This document shows, piece after piece, positions 33,741-41,959 of a DNA stretch of 64,000 bases (position 1 is the first letter of the stretch; every line of letters starts with the position of its first letter). This DNA is from Sphingomonas sp. HMP6 (GTDB taxonomy: Bacteria; Pseudomonadota; Alphaproteobacteria; Sphingomonadales; Sphingomonadaceae). The notes below the pieces were generated by a model that was not told where the DNA came from, did no database searches, and was given only the letters and a program-made list of their open reading frames with translations. The stretch spans positions 2,683,501 through 2,747,500 of the forward strand of contig NZ_AP022672.1 of NCBI RefSeq assembly GCF_013374095.1, given 5' to 3'. The translations under genes were made by a program, and so were the position numbers.

Positions 33741-34497
33741 CGAATACTCCTGGGCGAATCCAGATCTCTGGTTGCTCTCCGGCGTCTTGCAAGGTGACGA
33801 CGCCGGACACGATCGTTTATACGGCCCCTCCTCGTTAGGTCGAGGTCCAGACACGTCATAATCGTCACGGGCTCATCATCTGATCTGGGCCGCTCCGGGG
33901 GTTCTCCCAATCGGTCACGATATAGAGGCAGATTGGGTGGAGCTGACCAAAGCGAGCTTTGCCAGCTCACGGTTCGTAAGCGAGCAGGTGATTTCGGCGT
34001 TGCTGGTCGACGCTTAAATCTTGCCGGGGACGGCCGCCGTCCGACCGATCATACCTGAAAGTACGAAGGACGATCGGTGTGGCCAGCGAGATTTCCAGCT
34101 GGTGGAGGCGACGAGCTCAGGCTCGTTGCGATCGTATTCGAAGACGACCGTCGCCGGATCGCCGTCGAACGCTCGCGCCTCAGCGCCGCCAAACAGCGTT
34201 TCGCCGATCCTGAAGATGACGATTGCAGCCATCATCGTGCGGGCGAGGGTCCAACTGTAGTCTTGGGCGAGCGTAAGCGGCAGTTCCTGCTCCTGTAGAT
34301 GCGATTTCACCCCACCCCCACCGGGGCACCCCCTCATCCAATCAGGCAGAAACGGCAAGGCATCCCTCCCCAACGGGGGCGAACAGCAAAGCGCGCCAGT
34401 TGGGAACCGGGTGGGGATTTCAAAGCTGTCGAGTGGGGATATGGTGGGGTGATTTTCACCGCCACCTTCTCAATTGCATCTAAGTCTTTGAAAAGAC
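33741..34497. other. Island end, mostly without recognisable genes
   Basis: This 757-base stretch lies between the DUF885 gene and tRNA-Gly. It holds an open frame on the plus strand ending IEADWVELTKASFASSRFVS... and a stop at 34014-34016, and on the minus strand a 73-codon frame listed separately. Neither resembles a family I know. The last 200 bases are rich in CCCC and GGGG runs and resemble the non-coding att flank of integrated elements. Confidence 0.4.
34014..34235 (-). CDS. Possible small hypothetical protein
   Basis: This is a 73-codon frame beginning MMAAIVIFRIGETLFGGAEA and continuing FDGDPATVVFEYDRNEPELV. Codon use is like that of the neighbouring genes (mostly G or C in third positions), which argues for present or past coding. 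There is no clear ribosome-binding site, the frame is open further upstream, and I recognise no family. It could be a remnant of a longer gene lost at the island end. Confidence 0.3.
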   Translation of the reverse strand: MMAAIVIFRIGETLFGGAEARAFDGDPATVVFEYDRNEPELVASTSWKSRWPHRSSFVLSGMIGRTAAVPGKI

Positions 34498-34542
34498 TGG
34501 AGCGGGCGAAGGGATTCGAACCCTCGACCCCAACCTTGGCAA
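34490..34542 (+). repeat. Right att-like repeat inside and beside tRNA-Gly
   Basis: This is the partner of the 53-base repeat at 21308-21360, with three substitutions. It covers the tRNA-Gly 3' half (T arm, variable loop, 3' side of the anticodon stem) plus eight bases past its CCA end, a typical integration target for tyrosine integrases. Confidence 0.85.
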
Positions 34543-34572
34543 GGTTGTGCTCTACCCCTGAGCTACGCCCGC
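34498..34572 (-). tRNA. tRNA-Gly (anticodon GCC)
   Basis: The minus strand reads GCGGGCG (5' acceptor arm), TAGCTC...GAGC (D arm), an anticodon stem-loop AACCTTGCCAAGGTT with anticodon GCC, the T arm GAGGGTTCGAATCCCTT... and CGCCCGC, then T and an encoded CCA. All four arms pair fully and the length with CCA is 75. Its 3' end faces left, toward the island, which is the orientation expected when an element has inserted at the tRNA 3' end. Confidence 0.97.
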
Positions 34573-34753
34573 TCTGGCGCCGTGTCCCGGTGCGATACCG
34601 GGCGGGTAAGGTGGCGGCCTCTAACAGCGCCTTTGCGGATCGGCAAGCCCTTATGCGACCCCTTATGCGACATTGGGTCGCATCCACACGAAAAGGGTTG
34701 GCTTGCGGCCCCGAGCGCCCACATAAGGCAGGAACGATCAAACGGAGCGATAC

Positions 34754-35665
34754 GTGGCAACGCTGGGAATGAGTGCAACCGAACGCGACGCCGTCGAGGC
34801 GTTCCGCCGCGATGTCGTCGAACCGTCGATGACGAGCCTCGTGATCATCGATTTCTGGGCGGAATGGTGTGGCCCGTGCAAGGCGCTGACGCCGCTGCTC
34901 GAAAAAGTCGCCGCCGCTTATGCCGACAAGGGCGTGGTGCTGGCCAAGATCGATACCGACAAGAACCAGTTCATCGCCGCGCAATTCCAGATCAAATCGA
35001 TCCCGACCGTCTATGCGATGTTCCAGGGACAGTTGGTCGCCGACCTGACGCCCGCGCGTACCGAGACCGCGCTGCGCACGATGCTCGACCAGATCCTGAA
35101 ACAATTGCCGATCGAGAGCGAAGCGGCGGGCCTTGATGCCGAGCTCGAACCGTTGATTGCGATGGGCGAGCAAGTGCTGGTCGAGGGCGACGCCGCCCGC
35201 GCGATCAGCGTTTTCGCACAATTGACCGAAATGGCACCCGAGCATCCGGCGGTGCTGTCGGGCATGGTCCGCGCGCTCGTCGCCAACGGGCAGACCGACG
35301 AAGCCGAGGCGGCGATTGCGGCACTGCCCGAGGATGTCGCGAAACTTCCCGAGATCGAGCGGGCGCGGGCCGCGCTGGCCTTGGCGCGTGACGCCAAGCC
35401 GGTCGATGATCTCGCGGGGCTTGCCGCCGAGGTCGCGGCCAATCCGGCGGATTTCGACAAGCGCTTCGAACTGGCGGGCGGGCAAATGGCGGCGGGCGAC
35501 CGCGATGCCGCCGCCGATACGTTGCTTGCGATGATCGCGGCCGACCGCGCCTGGAACGATGGCGCGGCACGCGCGCAGTTGCTCAAGCTGTTCGAGGTCG
35601 TCGGACTGGAAGACCCGTGGGTGTCGGCGCAGCGCCGCAAGCTCTCTGCGATCCTGTTCACGTGA
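34754..35665 (+). CDS. Thioredoxin-domain protein with TPR-like tail (CnoX/YbbN type)
   Basis: This 303-residue protein has a thioredoxin domain (about 10-115) with the redox motif WCGPCK at 38-43 and cis-Pro in SIPTVYAMF, followed by a helical tetratricopeptide-like region (about 130-303, LIAMGEQVLVEGDAARAISVFAQLTEMAPEHP...). This architecture matches YbbN/CnoX, a cytoplasmic redox chaperone that guards clients for GroEL. The GTG at 34754 is preceded by GGAG; an ATG at 34769 is an alternative. Its stop overlaps the start of the LON-domain gene (GTGA). Confidence 0.92.
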   Translation: MATLGMSATERDAVEAFRRDVVEPSMTSLVIIDFWAEWCGPCKALTPLLEKVAAAYADKGVVLAKIDTDKNQFIAAQFQIKSIPTVYAMFQGQLVADLTPARTETALRTMLDQILKQLPIESEAAGLDAELEPLIAMGEQVLVEGDAARAISVFAQLTEMAPEHPAVLSGMVRALVANGQTDEAEAAIAALPEDVAKLPEIERARAALALARDAKPVDDLAGLAAEVAANPADFDKRFELAGGQMAAGDRDAAADTLLAMIAADRAWNDGAARAQLLKLFEVVGLEDPWVSAQRRKLSAILFT

Positions 35666-36300
35666 CGATCACGCGCCTCTCGATCTTCCCGCTGCCGGGG
35701 GCCTTGCTGTTTCCGGGCATGCATTTGCCGCTGCACATCTTCGAGCCACGCTATCGCGCGATGATTTCCGACGCGATGGCACGCGACCGTCGGATCGGCA
35801 TGGTACAGCCACGGCCGGCGTTGATTGCCGATGGCTTGCCGCGCCCCGAACGGCCGCCGCTGTTCGACATCGGCTGCGTCGGCAAGATCGCCGAGTTCGA
35901 GGCGAGCGAGGACGGGCGCTACAACCTCATCCTGGAGGGGCTGTCTCTATTCCGCATCGTGCGCGAACTCGACGTGACCACGGCATTTCGCCAGGTCGAG
36001 GCGGAATTGCTGCCGGTGCCGGAAGAGCCCGAAATCCTGTCGCTCTCACGCCGCTCCGCACTTGAAAGCGAATCGCGCGCCTTTGCCGATTCGCAAGGCT
36101 ATGCGGTCGATTGGGACGCGGTGACGCGCCTCGACGACGCGGCCTTGGTCAACGGCATCGCGCAGATCGCCCCGTTCGACGTGGCGGCGAAACAGGCGAT
36201 GCTGGAGGCAGACGGGATCGAAGATCGCGCCGAACTCATCATCCAGCTGATGCAATTTTTCGGTCGGCATGACGGCGAGGATTCGGTGACGCTGCAGTGA
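35662..36300 (+). CDS. LON substrate-binding-domain protein
   Basis: This 212-residue protein consists of the N-terminal domain of Lon protease without ATPase or protease parts: RLSIFPLPGALLFPGMHLPLHIFEPRYRAM near 4-33 and the GCVGKIAEFE...NLILEGLSLFRI strand pair. Stand-alone members are common in alphaproteobacteria; their role is not established. It starts at the GTG overlapping the thioredoxin stop, and its own stop overlaps the start of a 56-codon frame, so three genes form one run. Confidence 0.9.
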   Translation: MTITRLSIFPLPGALLFPGMHLPLHIFEPRYRAMISDAMARDRRIGMVQPRPALIADGLPRPERPPLFDIGCVGKIAEFEASEDGRYNLILEGLSLFRIVRELDVTTAFRQVEAELLPVPEEPEILSLSRRSALESESRAFADSQGYAVDWDAVTRLDDAALVNGIAQIAPFDVAAKQAMLEADGIEDRAELIIQLMQFFGRHDGEDSVTLQ

Positions 36301-36467
36301 GCCGATCGACGCAAAAGCGCCGGATAGGCGGCGCCACGATGATGGTTTGGATGTTCTTCACCAACCTGTTCGAGCCGAAGAAGGTCGCGGCGATGGAGCA
36401 GATCGACACACAGCGGCGGATTGGGACCGAAGCGCAGCGCGCGTATCACGCAGCCCCGCCGGATTGA
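36297..36467 (+). CDS. Small protein following the LON-domain gene
   Basis: This is a 56-codon frame beginning with GTG that overlaps the LON-domain stop as GTGA. It reads MSRSTQKRRIGGATMMVWMF, then TNLFEPKKVAAMEQIDTQRR, and ends AAPPD. An internal ATG at 36339 could also start it. Coding is supported by the overlap (the pattern used throughout this chromosome) and by codon use; the family is unknown to me. A translated fusion or a decayed gene tail cannot be excluded. Confidence 0.5.
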   Translation: MSRSTQKRRIGGATMMVWMFFTNLFEPKKVAAMEQIDTQRRIGTEAQRAYHAAPPD

Positions 36468-36567
36468 CGGTGTCCTACAACGCGCGCGTCCCGTAAACTG
36501 GGCAAGGCTCTTTCACATCGCTGCCTCTGTATGGATCGCGTCGGCCAAAGCCGAAACACCGCCGATG

Positions 36568-36593
36568 GTGTGACTCGTGTGACTCGTGTGACT
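36568..36593. repeat. Short tandem repeat GTGTGACTC, about 2.9 copies
   Basis: GTGTGACTC occurs at 36568-36576 and 36577-36585, followed by GTGTGACT at 36586-36593. It lies in the 146-base gap between the small frame and the convergent UbiH-type gene. No function is visible; the copy number could vary by replication slippage. Confidence 0.8.
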
Positions 36594-36613
36594 TTAGCCG
36601 CAAGTGCGAATAG

Positions 36614-37846
36614 CTAGACCGTCATCCCCTGCAGCAACTTCGGCACATCCCCACTCTCGCCCCGCGCCTCGGCGATGAAGCGGCGCTTCAAGGGCGGGAT
36701 CTGCTGGACCGCAGACAGGCCGAACCGCCGCACGGCATTGGCGGTCTTGCCCGGTACGCCGAACAGCCGCGTCAGGCCATCGGTCGCGACCGAGACCATG
36801 AAGGTGTCGAGGCTGCGCCAGCGGTCATAGCGCGCGAGCAATTGCGGATCGCCAAGGTCGAGCCCGGTGCGCTTGCCCTCGACCAGCACCTCGACCAGCG
36901 TCGCCACGTCGCGGAAGCCGACATTGACGCCCTGCCCCGCAATCGGGTGGATGCCGTGCGCCGCGTCTCCCACCAGCGCCATCCGGTCGGACACGATCTT
37001 CGCGGCATGGTGGAAGCCGAGCGGATAGCTCGAGCGTGCGCCGAGCGGCCCGAGCTTGCCCAGGAACCCGCCGATGCGCTTGTCCGCCTCGGCCAGCCAG
37101 CCACGTTCGGACAATTTCATCATCCCCGGCGCCTGGTCGCGCGTCACCGACCAGACGATGCACGAGCGATGGCCCTGCTCGTCATCGTTGAGCGGCAGGA
37201 TCGCGAACGGCCCGTCGGGATAGAAGATTTCGAACGCGATATTGTCGTGTGGCCGCTCGTGATGCAGCGACGTCACGATCGCTGCATTGTCATAGGTCCA
37301 GCGCGCGACGCGCAGCCCCGCCTTCTCGCGCATCGGCGACCCGCGCCCCTCGGCGGCGATCAGCAGCGGGGCTTTGACCACCGCGCCCGAATCGAGCGTG
37401 ACGGTGACGCCATGCTCGCCGCGGTCGACATCGACCGCCCGCGTCTTCATCCGCACATCGACGCGCGGCGCGGCGCAGGCCGCCTCGTACAAAGCCGCGC
37501 GCAGCCGGCGATTCTCGACCATATGGCCGAGCGCGCCATCGCCCGGTTCGGGCGCGAAATCGAGCGCGCCGGGTTCGAGTCCATCGCTGACGCGAATCCC
37601 CTCGATCGGGCAAGCAAAGGGCAGCAGCCGGTCCGCGACGCCGATCGCCTGCAGCATGCGCCACGGTGCCCCGGCAATCGCGGAGGCGCGGCCATCGAAG
37701 CCCGCCGCCAAGATCACGTCGGGATCGGCAATATCGACGACGATCGCGCTCATGCCATGCGCGTCCAGCGTGACCGCGAGCGCGCTGCCGACGAGCCCGC
37801 CGCCGAGGATGATGACGTCTGCGGTTTGCATCGATGCTGTTTCCAT
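36614..37846 (-). CDS. UbiH/UbiF/Coq6-family FAD-dependent hydroxylase
   Basis: This 410-residue flavin monooxygenase has an N-terminal FAD motif VIILGGGLVGSALAVTLDAHG (15-20 GxGxxG), the HMVENRRLRAAL segment near 107, and the second FAD motif MALVGDAAHGIHPIAGQGVNVGFRD near 292-316, which is the UbiH/COQ6 signature. It should hydroxylate a ring carbon in ubiquinone synthesis; which position (C5, C6 or C1) cannot be assigned by eye. An in-frame ATG at 37831 is an alternative start. It is divergent from ftsK. Confidence 0.9.
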   Translation of the reverse strand: METASMQTADVIILGGGLVGSALAVTLDAHGMSAIVVDIADPDVILAAGFDGRASAIAGAPWRMLQAIGVADRLLPFACPIEGIRVSDGLEPGALDFAPEPGDGALGHMVENRRLRAALYEAACAAPRVDVRMKTRAVDVDRGEHGVTVTLDSGAVVKAPLLIAAEGRGSPMREKAGLRVARWTYDNAAIVTSLHHERPHDNIAFEIFYPDGPFAILPLNDDEQGHRSCIVWSVTRDQAPGMMKLSERGWLAEADKRIGGFLGKLGPLGARSSYPLGFHHAAKIVSDRMALVGDAAHGIHPIAGQGVNVGFRDVATLVEVLVEGKRTGLDLGDPQLLARYDRWRSLDTFMVSVATDGLTRLFGVPGKTANAVRRFGLSAVQQIPPLKRRFIAEARGESGDVPKLLQGMTV

Positions 37847-37959
37847 AGCGTACTTCTAACGCCTGACGGCGATCCTGCCAAACGCGCGTTCCGCTTGACG
37901 GCAGCAGCGCCGCGCGCGATGATTTCGCGGGCACAGACAGCGAACATCGGAAACCGAAT

Positions 37960-40275
37960 ATGGCGAGCCGCGCGCAGCCACCATTGTGGCGTGAAACCGT
38001 CCGGGCAGGCGCCGTCCGCAGCGGTGCGCTGATCGGCGCGATCATCATCACGATCGCGGTCGTGCTGATCATGGTTGCGGTGGCGAGCTATCACGCCAGC
38101 GATCCCTCGCTCAACACCGCCTCGGGCAGCGCTGCGCAGAATTGGCTTGGTAAACCCGGCGCTTTCCTGGCCGACGGCGCCTTCTGGCTGCTCGGCCCAG
38201 GCATCATCCTGCTCCTGCCGACGCTGTTGTTGATTGCGCTCAGGCTGTGGCGCGACGTGCCGGTCGGGCGCTGGCGGCGGATGCTGCTGGTGTCGGGCGG
38301 TGGTATTGCACTGGTGGCCACGACCTTCGGCTTGATTTCGGGCGCGGCGGTGCCGTGGCTCCCGGCCGGTTGGGGCGGCATCGTCGGGCTCGCGCTGGCG
38401 AATCTGCTCCGCGTCGCGATTCTGCTGATCGGCGACCCGACCGCGATGCTGTGGACCGCGCGCGGCATCGGTGCGCTCCTCGGCGCGGGCGGTCTTGCGC
38501 TGTGGGCATACAGCTTCACAATCGACATCGGGGAACGCCCGGAACGCCCTGCGCGCGAACCGAAGCGCTTGACCGACCAGCGCAACCTAGCGCTGGATCA
38601 GGACGTGTACGCGCCGGAACCCGCTCCGCGCAAACTCTCCATCCCCCGCGCGCTTGCGAAACCCGATTCGCGCCCCGGCCCGGTTATCGCGGATCGTCCG
38701 ATGACGCCGGTCACCGTCGCCAAGCCGCGGGCGAAACAGACCAGCATGGATTTCGGCGACACCTCGACCCTGCCATCGCTTGACCTGCTCAAGCCCACCC
38801 CGCCTGCGGCTGGTGGCCCGATTGACAAGGTCGCGCTCGATCGCAATGCCCGACTGCTCGAAACGGTGCTGAGCGATTTCCATGTCAAGGGATCGATCAT
38901 TAACGTGCGCCCGGGCCCGGTCGTCACGATGTACGAACTCGAACCCGCCGCCGGGATCAAAGCCAACCGCGTGATCCAATTGGCCGACGATATCGCACGC
39001 AACATGTCGGCGGTCTCCGCGCGCGTCGCCACAATTCCGGGACGCACCGTGATCGGGATCGAATTGCCCAATGCGCGGCGCGAGACGGTGGGTTTGCGCG
39101 AGCTGATCGATTCGCTCGATGACCATTCCAATGGTCAGCCAGGCGGGTTGTCGCTCGTGCTGGGCAAGAACATTGCGGGCGACCCGGTCATCGCCGATCT
39201 GGCGCCGATGCCGCATCTGCTGGTCGCGGGCACGACCGGATCGGGCAAATCGGTCGGACTCAACTGCATGATCCTGTCGCTGCTCTATCGCCTGCGGCCC
39301 GACCAGTGCCGGATGATCATGATCGATCCCAAGATGCTCGAACTGAGCATGTATGATGACATCCCGCATCTGCTCTCTCCGGTCGTTACGGATCCGGCCA
39401 AGGCGGTACGCGCGCTGAAGTGGGCGGTCGAGCAGATGGAGGATCGCTACCGCCAGATGTCGTCGGTCGGCGTGCGCAGCCTCGCCAGCTTCAACGACAA
39501 GGTCCGCGCCGCCAAGGCCAAGGGCCAGCCGCTCGGGCGCAAGGTGCAGACCGGCTACGAACCCGTCACGGGCGCGCCGATCTATGAGGAGGAAACGCTC
39601 GATTATCAGGTGCTGCCGCAGATCGTGGTGATCATTGACGAGCTGGCCGATCTGATGATGACGGCGGGCAAGGAAGTCGAATTCCTGATCCAGCGACTGG
39701 CCCAAAAGGCGCGCGCGGCGGGCATCCATCTGATCATGGCGACGCAGCGCCCGTCGGTCGACGTCATCACCGGCGTGATCAAGGCGAATCTGCCGACGCG
39801 GATCAGCTTTCACGTTACCTCGAAGATCGATTCGCGCACCATCCTGGGCGAGCAGGGGGCAGAGCAATTGCTGGGCAAGGGCGACATGCTCTATATGCCC
39901 GGCGGCAAAGGCATCGTGCGCGTTCACGGGCCGTTTGTGTCGGACGATGAGGTGCGCGCGGTGACCGATCACTGGCGCGCGCAAGGACGCCCCGACTATA
40001 ATACCTCCGTTACCGAAGAGCCCGCCGACGGCTTCGCGCTCGACGGCGCGCCCACGGGCGAGGATTCGGCCGAAGATCAGCAATATCGCGCGGCAATCCA
40101 GTTGGTCGTGGAAAGCCAGAAGGCCTCGACCTCCTGGGTGCAGCGTCAGCTCCGCGTCGGCTATAACAGTGCGGCGCGGCTGATCGAGCGCATGGAAAAA
40201 GACGGCATCGTCAGCCGTCCTGACCATGTCGGCCGTCGCGAGGTCCTGCGCGATCGCGACGGCAACCCTCTGTAA
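37960..40275 (+). CDS. ftsK: DNA translocase FtsK
   Basis: This 771-residue protein has four membrane helices at the N-terminus (about 25-185), a basic/Pro-rich linker, then the motor domain with Walker A GTTGSGKS near 424-431 and Walker B VVIIDELADLMM near 554-565. The C-terminal gamma winged helix (STSWVQRQLRVGYNSAARLIERMEKDGIVS near 725-755) reads KOPS sequences. It pumps chromosome ends into daughter cells at the division septum and activates XerCD at dif. Length is typical for alphaproteobacteria. Confidence 0.97.
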   Translation: MASRAQPPLWRETVRAGAVRSGALIGAIIITIAVVLIMVAVASYHASDPSLNTASGSAAQNWLGKPGAFLADGAFWLLGPGIILLLPTLLLIALRLWRDVPVGRWRRMLLVSGGGIALVATTFGLISGAAVPWLPAGWGGIVGLALANLLRVAILLIGDPTAMLWTARGIGALLGAGGLALWAYSFTIDIGERPERPAREPKRLTDQRNLALDQDVYAPEPAPRKLSIPRALAKPDSRPGPVIADRPMTPVTVAKPRAKQTSMDFGDTSTLPSLDLLKPTPPAAGGPIDKVALDRNARLLETVLSDFHVKGSIINVRPGPVVTMYELEPAAGIKANRVIQLADDIARNMSAVSARVATIPGRTVIGIELPNARRETVGLRELIDSLDDHSNGQPGGLSLVLGKNIAGDPVIADLAPMPHLLVAGTTGSGKSVGLNCMILSLLYRLRPDQCRMIMIDPKMLELSMYDDIPHLLSPVVTDPAKAVRALKWAVEQMEDRYRQMSSVGVRSLASFNDKVRAAKAKGQPLGRKVQTGYEPVTGAPIYEEETLDYQVLPQIVVIIDELADLMMTAGKEVEFLIQRLAQKARAAGIHLIMATQRPSVDVITGVIKANLPTRISFHVTSKIDSRTILGEQGAEQLLGKGDMLYMPGGKGIVRVHGPFVSDDEVRAVTDHWRAQGRPDYNTSVTEEPADGFALDGAPTGEDSAEDQQYRAAIQLVVESQKASTSWVQRQLRVGYNSAARLIERMEKDGIVSRPDHVGRREVLRDRDGNPL

Positions 40276-40344
40276 GCGCAGACGTTCACAAGCTGTTCAA
40301 ACGCAATACTGCTTTGTGCGACTTCATTTTTCGGAGAAACCGCC

Positions 40345-40962
40345 ATGCGCCTGCGCATCCCCGCGCTGTTCGCGCTCCCTGCCCTGCTCGCCACCTCGGT
40401 GGTGTCCGCGGCGCCGTCGAGCGATTTGTCGTCGGTGCAACGCCATCTGCAAAGCGTCGAGAGCATGACCGCCGCCTTTACCCAGACCGATCGCGCCGGA
40501 AAAGTGCTGACCGGCACGCTGACGCTCAAGAAACCCGGAAAAATCCGCTTTCAATATGAAAAGAGCGTCCCGATTCTGATCGTTGGCGATGGCAAATCTT
40601 TGTGGTTCCTGGATTATTCGGTCGGGCAGAAGCAGCGCTGGCCGATCGGCAATTCACCGCTCGGGATCCTGCTCGATCCGTCGCGCGACATGAACAAGAT
40701 CGCCACGGTCGTGCCGACCGGCAACCCGGCCACGATCGCGATCGATGCCGCCGACCCCAAGCATCCCGAATATGGCAGGATCAGCATGGTATTCGCGCGC
40801 AGTGCGACTGCCCCCGGTGGATTGATGCTGCAGGGCTGGGTGACGCTCGATTCGCAGAACAACCGCACAACGATTCGCTTGTCGAACCAGCGCTTCAACG
40901 CGCCGGTTAGCGACGGAACGTTCCAATGGCGCGATCCGGTGCGCAATTCCGGCCGAAAGTGA
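40345..40962 (+). CDS. lolA: Outer-membrane lipoprotein carrier protein LolA
   Basis: This 205-residue protein has a signal peptide ending near VVSAA and the LolA pattern VQRHLQSVESMTAAFTQTDRAGKVLTGTLTLKKPGKIRFQYEK near 30-72. It would accept lipoproteins from LolCDE and carry them across the periplasm to the outer membrane. TCGGAGAAA precedes the ATG. It follows ftsK by 69 bases, an order common in alphaproteobacteria. A GC-rich hairpin lies downstream. Confidence 0.95.
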   Translation: MRLRIPALFALPALLATSVVSAAPSSDLSSVQRHLQSVESMTAAFTQTDRAGKVLTGTLTLKKPGKIRFQYEKSVPILIVGDGKSLWFLDYSVGQKQRWPIGNSPLGILLDPSRDMNKIATVVPTGNPATIAIDAADPKHPEYGRISMVFARSATAPGGLMLQGWVTLDSQNNRTTIRLSNQRFNAPVSDGTFQWRDPVRNSGRK

Positions 40963-41097
40963 CCGCCATTCATATTGGCGACAGGTTCGCGCCGGTAAAG
41001 ACGGAGTTGCGGATGTGGGCGTTTCGGGATTTCCCCCTGTTGCCCGGGCACTCACTTCCCGCCTGCGTGACGAACGCTAGGTCGGCCCTCGCTCCAT

Positions 41098-41120
41098 GCC
41101 CCCGGAGCGGGGGCCTTTCC
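41098..41120 (+). terminator. Rho-independent-type terminator after lolA
   Basis: GCCCCC (41098-41103), a five-base loop, then GGGGGC (41109-41114) are followed by CTTTCC. The stem is short but all G-C. It would stop transcripts from ftsK-lolA 135 bases after lolA and 42 bases before xthA. The preceding 130 bases hold no open gene. Confidence 0.6.
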
Positions 41121-41161
41121 ATGTCTGGCTGGTATCGTGCCGCATGGCTCGATAGAGCGTC

Positions 41162-41959
41162 ATGATGTCTTCGCCGCTCAAGATCGTATCCTGGAACATA
41201 AATTCTGTCCGTTTCCGGATCGAGATTGTCGAGAAGTTCCTACGCGAGGTTGCCCCCGATATTCTGTGCCTGCAGGAAACCAAGGTAATCGATCAGGATT
41301 TCCCGACCGCGTCGTTCAAGGCGCTCGGCTATCGCCACATCGTCCTGCACGGACAAAAAATGCACCACGGCGTCGCGATCCTATCGAAGATTCCGCTGAT
41401 CGAGGATGACCGCCTCGACTGGCAAGCCAATCGCGAAGCACGGCATGTCGGCGTGCGCTTGGCGAACGGCATGCGAATCGAGAACGTGTATGTGCCGGCG
41501 GGCGGCGATGTGCCCGATCGCGAAGCCAATGCGAAATTTGGGCAGAAGCTCGATTTTCTCGATCGGATGACGCGCTGGTCGGAAACGCTCGACGTCCCGA
41601 CGCTGCTGGTCGGCGATCTCAACATCGCACCGCTCGAATCGGATGTATGGAATCATAAGCAATTGCTCGGTGTGGTCAGCCACACGCCGATCGAAGTCGC
41701 GTCGATGGCGCGGCTCAAGGCGTCGAACAGCTGGGTCGATCTCGGGCGGCACTTCTTCCCCGAACCGGCGCGACTCCACACATGGTGGAGCTATCGCTCA
41801 GCCGATTGGACCGTCAACGATCGCGGGCGGAGACTCGATCATATGTGGGCAACCGCCGATATTGCGGCGGCCGCCACGCGCCACCATGTATTCGAAGAAT
41901 GCCGTTCCTGGCTGAAACCCTCCGACCATGTGCCGATCATGACCGAGTTCCAGATTTGA
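41162..41959 (+). CDS. xthA: Exodeoxyribonuclease III
   Basis: This 265-residue EEP-fold nuclease has motifs SWNINSVRFR near 9-18, ILCLQETKV near 34-42 with the metal Glu, GDLNIAP near 151-157, and the closing RLDHMWAT and SDHVPIMTEF with the catalytic Asp-His. It would act as the major AP endonuclease and 3'-phosphatase in base excision repair, functionally downstream of Ung. The ATG at 41162 is followed directly by another ATG. Its stop overlaps the TTG start of ribA. Confidence 0.94.
   Translation: MMSSPLKIVSWNINSVRFRIEIVEKFLREVAPDILCLQETKVIDQDFPTASFKALGYRHIVLHGQKMHHGVAILSKIPLIEDDRLDWQANREARHVGVRLANGMRIENVYVPAGGDVPDREANAKFGQKLDFLDRMTRWSETLDVPTLLVGDLNIAPLESDVWNHKQLLGVVSHTPIEVASMARLKASNSWVDLGRHFFPEPARLHTWWSYRSADWTVNDRGRRLDHMWATADIAAAATRHHVFEECRSWLKPSDHVPIMTEFQI

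Noticed and set aside
40963..41120. Small RNA gene between lolA and xthA
   Set aside because: The gap ends in a terminator-like hairpin and could give a short transcript, but no promoter or known RNA motif (6S, SRP, RNase P, tmRNA) is visible.
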